From Clostridia bacterium (GTDB lineage: Bacteria; Bacillota; Clostridia; Christensenellales; Aristaeellaceae): a stretch of DNA of 64,000 bases. The notes below the pieces were generated by a model. It did no database searches and had not been told where the DNA came from. It saw nothing but the letters and a program-made list of their open reading frames with translations. The stretch is from the NCBI GenBank assembly GCA_017509255.1, contig JAFWQA010000011.1, positions 1-64,000 of the forward strand. Reading direction: 5' to 3'. The position numbers and the translations under genes are program-made. Positions 1 through 8,126 of the stretch are shown piece by piece. Each line of letters starts with the position of its first letter. Position 1 is the first letter of the stretch.

Positions 1-78
1 CGGCAATGCCGCCGGTTTTCTGTCAAAGAAAAACAGTTCCTCAGAAGAAATCGTTTCCCGGCAGTTCTCTTCCCCCAT
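1..78 (-). CDS. 5' end of an unidentified gene running off the left edge
   Basis: A minus-strand ATG at 76-78 opens a frame of 26 codons that is still open at the window edge. The first residues read MGEENCRETISSEELFFFDR. A purine-rich ribosome binding site (GAGGGAAGAG) lies about 6 bases upstream, which is why this start was chosen. Too little is visible to name a family, and I do not recognise it. It may instead be a chance frame. Confidence 0.35.
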   Translation of the reverse strand, partial: MGEENCRETISSEELFFFDRKPAALP

Positions 79-238
79 ATGTCTCTTCCCTCATTTACCG
101 CTTTTCATTGTCAGATCGGGACCGTCAGAAGCAGCAGAAAAGTAATAAAACGCGCTTCGGTTTACTACTCGGAATACCCTGGGAGCCGTTTCTTTCTTGA
201 CATAGAATACCATAGAAAGAAAACCCGGGCAATAAAAA

Positions 239-260
239 CCGGCTGGATCGCTCCAGTCGG
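239..260 (-). terminator. Rho-independent terminator, minus strand
   Basis: On the minus strand CCGACTGGA and TCCAGCCGG pair (one mismatch) around a 4-base loop and are followed by a T-rich tract (GGTTTTTATT). It lies just downstream of the DUF262 remnant and of the 31-bp repeat copy. Confidence 0.6.
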
Positions 261-273
261 TATCATCGTTTTC

Positions 274-304
274 TGATATTCATGTTTTCAGCAAAATTTC
301 ACCA
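274..304. repeat. 31-bp direct repeat, copy 1
   Basis: The sequence beginning TGATATTCATGTTTTC and ending AAAATTTCACCA recurs at 12823-12853 in the same orientation with a single mismatch (A290 versus G12839). The stop codon of the DUF262 remnant lies inside this copy. The two copies bracket most of the low-GC region. Confidence 0.75.
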
Positions 305-490
305 ATCGTAGTTCGATTTCTCCCTACAAGCAAATGTCAGAGTATTTTTCACATCCTCGCCCAAACAGTTCAAAAGCAGATATAGCGCTGTCAATCTCTG
401 CTGACCATCGACCACTTCATACTGATCATTTTCTCGGGAAACAATCAGTGTGCCGAGATAATACGGTGCATCTTCAGAGGCATCGCCAAT
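299..490 (-). pseudogene. GmrSD/DUF262-family restriction protein remnant
   Basis: The minus-strand frame from 490 to the TGA at 299-301 encodes about 63 residues including APYYLGTLIVSREND and VVDGQQRLTALYLL. The DGQQR signature is the conserved core of the DUF262 domain found in GmrS and related type IV restriction enzymes, which cut glucosylated or otherwise modified phage DNA. The frame has a stop (TGA, 491-493) just upstream of the homology. A shifted frame continues a little further, which suggests a frameshift. The protein stops about 30 residues after DGQQR, whereas family members have several hundred more. It is therefore a non-functional relic of a defence gene, next to the 31-bp repeat. 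Confidence 0.7.
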
Positions 491-567
491 TCATTCACTT
501 TTTTCCCCGCGTCAATAGTAATAAAACAGTACCAGCTTGTTTCATCACAGCGGAAATAACTGTTGCA

Positions 568-630
568 AATATAAACCGGACGCAAATACGGGCAATAATA
601 TCTTCGTCCGATTTTGCGTCCGTTTATATT
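568..630. repeat. Long inverted repeat (hairpin) in noncoding DNA
   Basis: The arm AATATAAACCGGACGCAAA at 568-586 is matched by the reverse complement at 613-630 with one bulged base, leaving a loop of about 26 bases. There is no T-run, so it is not an ordinary terminator. The 491-720 interval has no gene. Besides this hairpin it holds only a 9-bp arm inverted repeat (AACCGGAAA/TTTCCGGTT, 689-722) just past the end of the MBL gene. Confidence 0.6.
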
Positions 631-720
631 ATGAGGACTGCGATGATCAGGATCGATCTTTTACGGATTCCCGGTTGACGCACCGCGGAACCGGAAAAGA
701 ACGCGGAAAGCGGTTTCCGG

Positions 721-1743
721 TTACAGCGCGCTACCCCGCTCTTCCTTGGGATCCCAGATGCGGTTGATGTAGTAGCAGACTCTGCAGTCGTTCATTTCCA
801 ACTGCCGGTCGAAAGCGCCGTCCGGCGTCAGCTTGCGCAGCCAGCAGAAGCAGCCCAGACCGCCGGAATTCTCCAGGTGCTTTTCCATACCCGCCGCGCG
901 CATCAGATCCACCACCATATCCATGTCCGGGCTGCGGCGCAGATGCACTTTTTTGCCGTCCAGCTCGGAGACTTTGGCCCGGTCGTCCATATGGGGCACA
1001 TAGTACTCCTTACCTTCGCCGATGTGGCCTTCCAGGATGTACTTGAGCGTATCATAATACCGGTCCACGTATTCCGCAGTATGGATGCCGTTTCCGGCGC
1101 AGAGCGTATCGTAATCCCCGCGGAGGGCCTTCCATGCGCACATGTTGCGGAAGGTGTGTTCCACGGAAATGCGGCTGTCGCAGAAGTTGCCGTTCAGCTC
1201 ATCGCCGCAGAACAGAATGCGTTCCTTTTTGTCCAGGAACTGCAGCGAACCCCTGCAGTGCTCCTCGATGTTCAGCACCTGAAGCTGCCTTCCGCCCAGA
1301 TCGATCACATCGCCGTGATGCAGGAAGACGACCGGATAATCGGTGGGCACCTTCAGCGCGCCGTAAACGCTGCCCATGGAATCCCAGCGCTTCTCGTAGC
1401 ACTTGGGGGACATATACACCGCGTCAAACAGATAGCAGTTCAGCGTATGGTCATAATGGTTGTGGGTCAGCAGCATCCGCCAGACAGGCTTATTCGTCAG
1501 GCTCTGGCAGAATTCACGGATATTTCCGCATCCGATGCCGCTGTCGATCACAATCGCTTCGTCCTCGCCCTCGACCAGGTAGATATAATCCCCGTGGGAC
1601 AGGATCTGCCAGGTGCCGGGAGCGATTTTCTTCTCTTTGAAATAGGGTACGTCTGCAGGCAGGATGTTGCCATCCTCGTCTTCCAGAAGATAATCGTGAA
1701 GGGGCGAAAAATCAATCAGTTCCGGATTCTTTTTCCAGTCCAT
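721..1743 (-). CDS. MBL-fold metallo-hydrolase
   Basis: A 340-residue cytoplasmic protein of the metallo-beta-lactamase fold. The zinc-binding signature THNHYDH (HxHxDH type) is at residues 93-99, preceded by the usual VIDSGIG strand-turn at about 65-71. Further metal ligands are likely in EEHCRGS and FCGDEL. The last 100 residues (KKVHLRRSPDMDMV onward) look like a family-specific C-terminal extension. The substrate cannot be read from sequence. The family includes thioesterases, lactonases and phosphodiesterases. It lies 46 bases downstream of the broken ribose-type permease on the same strand, so it may once have been the last gene of a sugar-uptake operon. Confidence 0.8.
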   Translation of the reverse strand: MDWKKNPELIDFSPLHDYLLEDEDGNILPADVPYFKEKKIAPGTWQILSHGDYIYLVEGEDEAIVIDSGIGCGNIREFCQSLTNKPVWRMLLTHNHYDHTLNCYLFDAVYMSPKCYEKRWDSMGSVYGALKVPTDYPVVFLHHGDVIDLGGRQLQVLNIEEHCRGSLQFLDKKERILFCGDELNGNFCDSRISVEHTFRNMCAWKALRGDYDTLCAGNGIHTAEYVDRYYDTLKYILEGHIGEGKEYYVPHMDDRAKVSELDGKKVHLRRSPDMDMVVDLMRAAGMEKHLENSGGLGCFCWLRKLTPDGAFDRQLEMNDCRVCYYINRIWDPKEERGSAL

Positions 1744-1789
1744 AAGCCTCTGTGCTCCTTTCTCCTCATTCCGGACGGATATCAGCCTT

Positions 1790-2404
1790 TTATTTACGGG
1801 TCCGCTGCGTGGCTGCGCTCATGATCAGCGCCAGCAGCAGAATCAGACCCTTAATGATGTTGATGGAGTAATACGGGAACGCCATTGCGTAAAGGCCGTT
1901 TTCAACGACACCGATCAGCGCCGCGCCTACGAAGGTACCCACCGCGTTGGCCTTGCCCCGGCCTCCGAAAGAGAAACCGATATTAGCTGCGGCGATGGCC
2001 GGCATCAGGAATGTGGTTCCAACGGTGGAAGCGACAGTCCCGGAGCGGGCAGCGATCATCATGCCGCTGAGGCTGGAGAATACTGCCGTCAGGCAGAAGG
2101 CAAGGGTGATATACGCGCCGACTTTGACGCCGGACAGGCGGGCAGCGCCGGGATTGGCGCCTACCATGTAGAGAATGCGGCCATGTTTTGTATAGGTGAG
2201 GAACAATTCAACCACTACCACAGCGATCAGCATAATAATGATGATCCAGGGCGAAGATCCCATGGCGAAGAAAGCATCCGGTACCGCACGCACAATCTGC
2301 CGCCCGGTGGCGCTGGCAACCTTGGGATTGATCATGGCGCCGCCGGAATACGTCATGATGACGCCATCCAGCACAAACTGCATATTGAAGACAATTATCT
2401 TCAC
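1790..2404 (-). pseudogene. Ribose-type ABC permease (RbsC family), N-terminus missing
   Basis: Homology to RbsC/AraH-type sugar permeases is continuous from QFVLDGVIMTYSGG to the C-terminus and includes the family hallmarks GRILYMVGANPGAARLSGVKV and FGGRGKANAVGTFVGA. Complete family members have about 150 more residues (four to five membrane helices and the SxGS segment) before this point. The only available start (ATG at 2402-2404) yields MKIIVFN, which is encoded by an inverted repeat and is not permease-like. Homology ends at about 2384, exactly where the truncated isomerase begins on the other strand. The protein is presumably non-functional in this arrangement. Confidence 0.85.
2386..2403. 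other. Rearrangement breakpoint at a short inverted repeat
   Basis: TGAAGA and TCTTCA flank a 6-base spacer (CAATTA) at 2386-2403. The minus-strand permease loses its N-terminus on one side and the plus-strand isomerase loses its N-terminus on the other, with no other DNA between. Short inverted repeats at an orientation switch are typical of fold-back or inversion junctions, either biological or from amplification or assembly. Confidence 0.75.
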
Positions 2405-3106
2405 AGCGTGGCTGAGCTAAAAGTGGCTATGAAGAGCCTGGCGGAGAAGTACGGCTGCAATGCCATTGCCATTCAGTGCTGGAACGCCCTGCAGTCCGAG
2501 ATTCATATCATGCCCTGTGCGGCAAACGCACTGCTGAATGAAGAAGGCATTCCGGTTGTCTGCGAAACAGATATCCACGGGGCAATTTCACAGCTGATCG
2601 CCGAGGCCGCTTCCATGAATGAGCGCCGGGTAATGTTCTCTGACTGGACGGTGCGCCATCCGGACAATGACAACGGCGAATTGCTGCAGCACTGCGGCCC
2701 CTGGCCGATTTCTGTCGCGAAGGAAAAGCCAACCATCTGTGTGCCGGTTGCTTTCCCGCAGAACGGAGCGGTTTCCGCCGAGGCCAAGCACGGACCCATG
2801 AGCCTGGTACGCTTTGACGGGGACGAAGGTGAATACTCCATTCTGCTTGGCCATGCCCGCGGAATTGACGGCCCCTGGACCCGGGGAACCTATGTATGGG
2901 TGGAGGTTAACAATCTCAAGAGGCTGGAAGCAAAAGTCGTGGAAGGTCCCTATATCCATCATGTCGCGGCAATCCACGGTGATGTTGTGCCGGTTGTTTA
3001 TGAAGCCTGCAAGTATATCGGCGTCAAGCCGGACCTGTACGATCCGATTGAGGATAAAGTGAAGGCTTATCTGCACGGCGAGGATGTTGTTTTTGATGAA
3101 GTCTGA
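2387..3106 (+). pseudogene. L-fucose/L-arabinose isomerase-family protein, N-terminus missing
   Basis: Residues from about HSVAELKVAMKSLAEKYGCN to the C-terminus match the C-terminal half of the fucose isomerase-like (COG2407) fold, with conserved AIQCWNALQ, VVCETDIHGA and an MSLVRF strand. These enzymes interconvert aldoses and ketoses using a divalent metal. The E of CETD is a likely metal ligand. Full-length members have around 450-500 residues, and only about 235 remain here. Upstream codons in this frame are antisense to the permease and carry no family signal. The gene heads the plus-strand sugar operon and ends 33 bases before the transketolase subunit. Confidence 0.8.
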
Positions 3107-3139
3107 GAATGAACAGGAAAGTAATCGGGGGATGAGCGA

Positions 3140-3970
3140 ATGAAGGAACTTGCGGTAAAAGCATATAAAATCCGGCAGGATGTGCTGGACATCATCGTTT
3201 CCGGCGGCGGCGGGCATATCGGCGGAGATATGAGCAGCGTGGAAATCATGCTGACACTCTATAACCGGATGAATGTCAGCCCGGAAAAGGCAAAGGATCC
3301 GGACAGGGACCGGTTTGTCCTCTCCAAAGGGCATTGCGTGGAAACCCTGTACGCGGTGCTGGCGGAGAAAGGATTCCTGGACATTGAAGAAGTCAAGGCA
3401 AAGTTTTCCAAATTCGGAAGTGAGTATATCGGTCATCCCCATAACACCATTCCGGGGATAGAGATGAACTCAGGCTCCCTGGGACACGGGCTTTCCGTAT
3501 GCGTAGGCATGGCTCTGGCCGGCCGTATGGACGGAAAAAAATACCGGGTCTACACTCTGATGGGTGACGGCGAACTTGCGGAAGGTTCCATCTGGGAGGG
3601 CCTGATGGCAGCGAGCCACTATAAACTGGACAATCTGTGCGCAGTGGTGGACCGGAACCATCTGCAGATTTCGGGTAATACAGAAGATGTGATGGGGCAT
3701 CATGACTTACATGCCCGCTTCTCATCCTTTGACTGGCACGTAATCAATGTGGCCGACGGAAATGATATCGACCAGCTGAATGCCGCTTTTGATGAAGCAG
3801 AAAAAATCAAGGGCTGCCCTACTGTGATTATTGCCGATACCGTGAAGGGAAAGGGAGCCGCCCTGATGGAAAACAAGGCATCGTGGCATCATCACCTGCC
3901 GAACCAGGAAGAGTATGAACAAATCAGCAAGGAACTGAAAGCCAGGAGGGAGGCGCTTGAGCATGAATAA
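3140..3970 (+). CDS. Transketolase, N-terminal (ThDP-binding) subunit
   Basis: A 276-residue protein matching the N-terminal half of transketolase: GGGGHIGGDMSS near residue 20, LSKGHCVETLYAVL, the GSLGHGLSVCVGMALAG stretch, and the thiamine diphosphate/metal motif GDGELAEGSIWE followed by DRNHLQ. Split transketolases act as heteromers with a separate C-terminal subunit, and that subunit is the next gene (8-bp overlap, so translation is probably coupled). It transfers two-carbon ketol units between sugar phosphates. The setting with an isomerase, FGGY kinase and sugar-kinase genes suggests a dedicated catabolic enzyme, not the housekeeping one. The ATG at 3140 follows a GGGGATGAGCGA stretch with a modest ribosome binding site. 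Confidence 0.92.
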   Translation: MKELAVKAYKIRQDVLDIIVSGGGGHIGGDMSSVEIMLTLYNRMNVSPEKAKDPDRDRFVLSKGHCVETLYAVLAEKGFLDIEEVKAKFSKFGSEYIGHPHNTIPGIEMNSGSLGHGLSVCVGMALAGRMDGKKYRVYTLMGDGELAEGSIWEGLMAASHYKLDNLCAVVDRNHLQISGNTEDVMGHHDLHARFSSFDWHVINVADGNDIDQLNAAFDEAEKIKGCPTVIIADTVKGKGAALMENKASWHHHLPNQEEYEQISKELKARREALEHE

Positions 3971-4898
3971 GATCGCAAACCGTGCCGTAATGTGCGAGGT
4001 ACTGAAAGAAGCTGCCTCCAAAGACAAAGATGTTGTGGTGCTTTGCAGTGACAGCCGCGGATCCGCTTCGCTGACTTCTTTTGCGGATACTTATCCGGAA
4101 CAGTTTGTGGAAGTGGGTATTGCTGAACAGAATCTGGTCAGTATTGCGGCCGGCCTGGCTTCTTGCGGCAAAAAATCCTTTGCGGTATCTCCTGCTTCGT
4201 TTATCTCCACCCGCAGTTACGAGCAGTGCAAGGTGGATTGTGCTTACTCCAACACAAACGTGAAGCTGGTCGGCATCTCCGGCGGCGTGTCCTATGGTGC
4301 GCTGGGCATGACCCATCATTCCGCGCAGGATATCGCGGCGATGAGCGCGATTCCCGGCATGAGAGTTTATCTTCCCAGCGACAGGCATCAGACCAGGAAG
4401 CTGTTTGAGACACTGCTTCAGGATCATCAAACCGCCTATATCCGATTGGGGCGCAATCCTGTGGAGGATACCTACGAAGAAGGAAACGTCCCCTTTGAGA
4501 TGGATCGTGCAACAGTACTGGGCGAGGGAACGGATGTGCTCCTGGTTGCCTGCGGCGAAATGGTGCGGCCGGCCAAGGACGCGATGGAACTGCTGAAACA
4601 AAAAGGCATTTCCGCAGGCGCACTGGATATGTACTGTGTCAAGCCGCTGGACAGTGAAGGACTGCTGAAAGCAGCTAAGGGCAAGAAGCTTGTTGTAACA
4701 GTGGAAGAACATGCGCCTTTCGGCGGCCTTGGCAGCATGGTGGCACAGGTGATCAGCGCGAATGATCCGAAGCGGGTGATAAACCTTGCACTGCCTGACA
4801 CGCCGGTGATTACCGGAACATCCGCTCAGGTGTTCCATTATTACGGACTCGATACGGAGGGAATCGCGGCAAGCGTTTGTAAGGCATTGGAGGAATAA
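3963..4898 (+). CDS. Transketolase, C-terminal (pyrimidine-binding) subunit
   Basis: A 311-residue partner of the preceding subunit. It carries the pyrimidine-domain signatures VLCSDSRGSASLTSF, FVEVGIAEQNLVSIAAGLA (the E of GIAEQ activates ThDP) and the C-terminal regulatory fold (DVLLVACGEMV, VTVEEHAPFGGLGS). ATG at 3963 was chosen over the in-frame TTG at 3957 because it overlaps the upstream stop in the ATGAATAA arrangement typical of coupled genes. The downstream kinase starts 4 bases after its stop. Confidence 0.92.
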   Translation: MNKIANRAVMCEVLKEAASKDKDVVVLCSDSRGSASLTSFADTYPEQFVEVGIAEQNLVSIAAGLASCGKKSFAVSPASFISTRSYEQCKVDCAYSNTNVKLVGISGGVSYGALGMTHHSAQDIAAMSAIPGMRVYLPSDRHQTRKLFETLLQDHQTAYIRLGRNPVEDTYEEGNVPFEMDRATVLGEGTDVLLVACGEMVRPAKDAMELLKQKGISAGALDMYCVKPLDSEGLLKAAKGKKLVVTVEEHAPFGGLGSMVAQVISANDPKRVINLALPDTPVITGTSAQVFHYYGLDTEGIAASVCKALEE

Positions 4899-4902
4899 AA
4901 CA

Positions 4903-6381
4903 ATGGCCAAGTATGTATTGTCTGTGGACCAGAGTACCCAGGGAACCAAAGCTCTGCTCTTTGACGATCAGGGGGCCCTCCTGTGCCGTACAGACAAGGC
5001 CCACCGACAGATAACCAATGCGCACGGATGGGTGGAGCATGATCCGGAAGAAATCTATGCCAATACGCTGCAGGTCATCCGTGACCTGGTTGAAAAAGCA
5101 GACATTGACAAAGAAGCTCTGGCAGTACTCGGTATCAGCAATCAGCGGGAGACATCTGTGTGCTGGGACCGGGAAACCGGAAAGCCGGTATGCAACGCCA
5201 TTGTCTGGCAGTGTGCCAGGGCAGCGGCTATTTGTGAAAACATGGAGCGGGAAGGCTATGGGGAAAAAGTCAGGCAGAAAACCGGTATCCGGCTTTCGCC
5301 GTACTTTCCTGCGGCAAAACTGTCCTGGGTTTTCAGGAATGTCAAAGGAACAGCCGAACGGGCCAGAGAAGGAAAAATCGCGGTCGGTACGGTGGACAGC
5401 TGGCTGATCTACCGGCTGACAGGCGGAAAGAGGCATCAGACGGATTATTCCAACGCGTCGCGCACACAGCTGTTTAATCTGAAAACCCTCTCATGGGATC
5501 CGGAACTGCTTGCGTTGTTTGGCATTCCGCATGAATGTTTGGCCAAGGTAACGGATTCAGACGGGGATTTCGGTGAAACCGATTTGGATGGATGGCTGGA
5601 GAAGCCGATTCCGATCCGGGGCGTGCTGGGCGACTCCCACGGGGCGCTGCTGGGACAGGGCTGCCTGGAACCCGGTATGGTCAAAGCGACCTACGGCACA
5701 GGCTCGTCCATCATGATGAACATCGGAGAAGAACCGGTATTCAGCGGATCGGGTGTGGTGACCTCCCTGGCGTGGAAACTCCGGGGGAAAATCAATTATG
5801 TGCTGGAAGGGAATATCAACTATACCGGCGCGGTGATTACCTGGCTGAAAGATGACCTGAAACTGATTGATCATCCCGGCGAGACGGAAGCGATGGCAAG
5901 GGCTGCCGCTAAAGAAGATACAACTTATCTGGTGCCGGCTTTTTCCGGCCTGGGAGCGCCTTACTGGGACAGCAGGGCAAAGGCATGCATCAGCGGGATG
6001 ACCCGTGTTACCGGTAAAAACGAGGTGGTAAGGGCTGCCCTGGACTGCATTGCCTATCAGATTACGGATATTGTGACCGCGATGAAAAAAAGCGCGCGGA
6101 CAACCATCAGCGAACTGAGAGTAGACGGAGGACCGACAAGGAACGCGTACCTGATGCAATTCCAGAGCGATCTGCTGAACATTCCTGTTCAGGTTCCGGA
6201 TCAGGAAGAACTGTCCGGTATCGGCGCTGCTTACGCTGCCGGTCTTTCAATCGGGTTGTATAATGATCAGGTCTTTACACGCCTGAAACGAACCGGATAT
6301 CAGCCGGAGATGAGCGCGTCGGAGCGAAAGAGCAAACTGGACGGCTGGCACGAGGCCGTTGACATGGTGAGAAGCAGATAA
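4903..6381 (+). CDS. FGGY-family carbohydrate kinase
   Basis: A 492-residue sugar kinase of the FGGY family (glycerol, xylulose, ribulose and apulose kinases). The N-terminal ATPase fold shows YVLSVDQSTQGTKALLFD (phosphate-1 loop), a central AVGTVDSWLIYRLTGG segment and GVLGDSHGALLGQG. The C-terminal domain shows AYGTGSS-type (ATYGTGSSIMMN) and DGGPTRNAYLMQFQSD motifs. Length fits the family. The specificity is not readable. Placement directly after a split transketolase suggests that it phosphorylates the ketose produced by the upstream isomerase and hands it to the transketolase. Confidence 0.9.
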   Translation: MAKYVLSVDQSTQGTKALLFDDQGALLCRTDKAHRQITNAHGWVEHDPEEIYANTLQVIRDLVEKADIDKEALAVLGISNQRETSVCWDRETGKPVCNAIVWQCARAAAICENMEREGYGEKVRQKTGIRLSPYFPAAKLSWVFRNVKGTAERAREGKIAVGTVDSWLIYRLTGGKRHQTDYSNASRTQLFNLKTLSWDPELLALFGIPHECLAKVTDSDGDFGETDLDGWLEKPIPIRGVLGDSHGALLGQGCLEPGMVKATYGTGSSIMMNIGEEPVFSGSGVVTSLAWKLRGKINYVLEGNINYTGAVITWLKDDLKLIDHPGETEAMARAAAKEDTTYLVPAFSGLGAPYWDSRAKACISGMTRVTGKNEVVRAALDCIAYQITDIVTAMKKSARTTISELRVDGGPTRNAYLMQFQSDLLNIPVQVPDQEELSGIGAAYAAGLSIGLYNDQVFTRLKRTGYQPEMSASERKSKLDGWHEAVDMVRSR

Positions 6382-6396
6382 AAAGGAGGAAGCAAT

Positions 6397-6840
6397 ATGC
6401 TGATCGGGATTCCTGATATCATTGGTTCGGATTTGCTGAAAGCCCTGGCAGACACGGGACACGGTGATCTGATTGTGATTGCGGATCATTTTTATCCGCC
6501 GGTTACCAAGGCGCCTCAGGCAGTCAGTATCCAGGCCAAAGGAGTCGGAGCGGCTCAGATGCTGGATGCTGTGCTGCAGCTGGTTCCGCTGGATGTCGAA
6601 TATGAGGCAAAACCCATATCCTATATCGTTCCTGACGCTGATTCCGGAATCGTCATGGAAGATTCTCCTGTCTGGCAGGAGGTCCGGAAGGTTGTGAAGC
6701 ATCACGGATATGATCCTGCGTGTATCGGCACTCTGGAACGGATGAAATTCTATGAGAAAGCCGGAAAGGCCTATGTGGTCATCTGTACAAGCGAAACACA
6801 GCCTTACGGATGCATTATACTCCAGAAGGGAGTAAAATAA
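6397..6840 (+). CDS. RbsD/FucU-family sugar mutarotase
   Basis: A 147-residue protein of the RbsD/FucU fold, which speeds the anomer interconversion of free sugars (pyranose/furanose for RbsD, alpha/beta for FucU). Visible family features are the N-terminal LIGIPDIIGSDLLKALADTGHGDLIVIADHF with its active-site histidine, the central VQAVLQLVPLDV-like stretch (MLDAVLQLVPLDVEYE) and the C-terminal VVICTSETQPYGCIILQKGV. It has a strong ribosome binding site (AAAAGGAGGAAGC). Pairing with a fucose-isomerase-like gene suggests that it feeds the correct anomer to the isomerase or transporter. Confidence 0.9.
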   Translation: MLIGIPDIIGSDLLKALADTGHGDLIVIADHFYPPVTKAPQAVSIQAKGVGAAQMLDAVLQLVPLDVEYEAKPISYIVPDADSGIVMEDSPVWQEVRKVVKHHGYDPACIGTLERMKFYEKAGKAYVVICTSETQPYGCIILQKGVK

Positions 6841-6923
6841 TCCGGGATTCTTCGGGCACATCCGAATCTGTCAAAGCAGCGCCGGCTTTCCGGCGCCGCG
6901 TCCATGCTTGTGAGGTTAAGAAT

Positions 6924-7814
6924 ATGCGCGTATTGAATTTCGGGTCCATGAATCTGGATTACGTTTATGCTGTGGATCATTTTGTAAAACCGGGAGAAAC
7001 CATCAGCTCCCGCTCCCGGACCGTGAAAAGCGGAGGAAAGGGACTGAACCAGTCCATCGCTCTCGCACGGGCAGGAGCGGATGTGGCTCATGCCGGATGC
7101 CTGGGGAAAGGCGGAGAAAGCCTGCGGCAGGTCCTGCGTGAAAACGGAGTGGATACGGAAGCGCTGGTACCGGTTGAAGAGATGCAGGGCCATACGGTGA
7201 TCCAGGTGAATCCTGACGGAGAGAACTGCATTATTCTGTATGGCGGATCCAATCAGCAGGTGACCGATGAACAAATCCGTGAAACGATTCAGAAGTTCGC
7301 GCCGGGTGACTGGCTGGTTCTTCAGAATGAGATCAATATGCTGCCGGAAATCGTGGAACAGGCATATGACAGGGGAATGCGGATTGTTCTGAATCCTTCC
7401 CCCTTTAACGAAAAGTTGGACAAGGTGGATTACCGGAAGCTGTCCTGGCTGCTGGTAAACGAAGTTGAAGCGGAACAGATCACCAGCTCCGGTGAACCGG
7501 AAGCAGTGTGGCAGATCCTGCATGAACGTTATCCGGATCTTTCTGTTCTGATCACTTTGGGAAAGAACGGAAGCGCTGCTTACGCCGTGACGGAAAACGG
7601 AATTGAGAATGTAAAGCAGGAAGCGGAAAAAGTAAAAGCTGTGGATACGACTGCCGCGGGAGATACGTTCACGGGCTATTTCATTGCGGGATTAATGGCC
7701 GGAAAGTCCTTAAAGCAATGTATGCAGGAAGCGGCAAAAGCTTCGGCAATCAGTGTGACCCGGCATGGCGCAGCGGATTCTATTCCATGGAGAAAAGAGA
7801 TCGCAGATAACTGA
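6924..7814 (+). CDS. PfkB-family carbohydrate kinase (ribokinase-like)
   Basis: A 296-residue kinase with the PfkB signatures: N-terminal NFGSMNLDYVYAV and a di-glycine motif in KSGGKGLNQSIALARAGA, and the C-terminal anion-hole/catalytic motif TTAAGDTFTGYFIAGL. Members phosphorylate ribose, fructose, adenosine and similar sugars. ATG 6924 was chosen because family homology begins immediately. The in-frame upstream starts add non-conserved residues. No strong Shine-Dalgarno is visible (GTGAGGTTAAGAAT), so translation may be weak. It closes the sugar operon and is followed by a terminator. Confidence 0.88.
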   Translation: MRVLNFGSMNLDYVYAVDHFVKPGETISSRSRTVKSGGKGLNQSIALARAGADVAHAGCLGKGGESLRQVLRENGVDTEALVPVEEMQGHTVIQVNPDGENCIILYGGSNQQVTDEQIRETIQKFAPGDWLVLQNEINMLPEIVEQAYDRGMRIVLNPSPFNEKLDKVDYRKLSWLLVNEVEAEQITSSGEPEAVWQILHERYPDLSVLITLGKNGSAAYAVTENGIENVKQEAEKVKAVDTTAAGDTFTGYFIAGLMAGKSLKQCMQEAAKASAISVTRHGAADSIPWRKEIADN

Positions 7815-7827
7815 ATACAGAATGATA

Positions 7828-7868
7828 CCCTCGGAGCCGGGAATCATTTCCTGTTCCGAGGGTTTTAT
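7828..7868 (+). terminator. Terminator of the sugar operon
   Basis: CCCTCGGA (7828-7835) pairs with TCCGAGGG (7855-7862) and is followed by TTTTATTATTTT. It lies 14 bases after the PfkB stop codon. The integrase remnant on the other strand abuts it. Confidence 0.75.
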
Positions 7869-8126
7869 TATTTTGGGCGCTGCCGGGGGCGTTTCCAGTC
7901 TCCTGCACCCGGCTCATCTCCTCAACTGAATCTTCCAGACCCGGATGTGTGTACGTGTTCATCGTCACGCTGATGTCGCTGTGACCCAACAGGTACTGTA
8001 ATCTCCGTCAGATTATGATTGGCAATTCCATCTGGATATCAAAAGGCTCCTCTCTGACACAGTCGTCATGCGCAAACTTCAGGAGTTTTTTATTTTCATC
8101 AATAGCGTTCAGTTCCGTCGATCTGT
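7865..8126 (-). pseudogene. Tyrosine recombinase/integrase remnant with internal deletion
   Basis: Two pieces of an integrase are visible on the minus strand. The C-terminal piece (8004 down to about 7870) reads LQYLLGHSDISVTMNTYTHPG, which includes the GHxxxxxTxxxYxH catalytic segment with the nucleophilic tyrosine. The upstream piece (8126-8008) reads ELNAIDENKKLLKFAHDDC then REEPFDIQMELPI, like the core-binding region, and runs into TGA at 8008-8010. The roughly 150-200 residues that would carry the first catalytic Arg and Lys are missing, and the two pieces are in different frames. The gene is dead. With the excisionase gene at 12.4 kb it marks a decayed integrative element. Confidence 0.75.
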
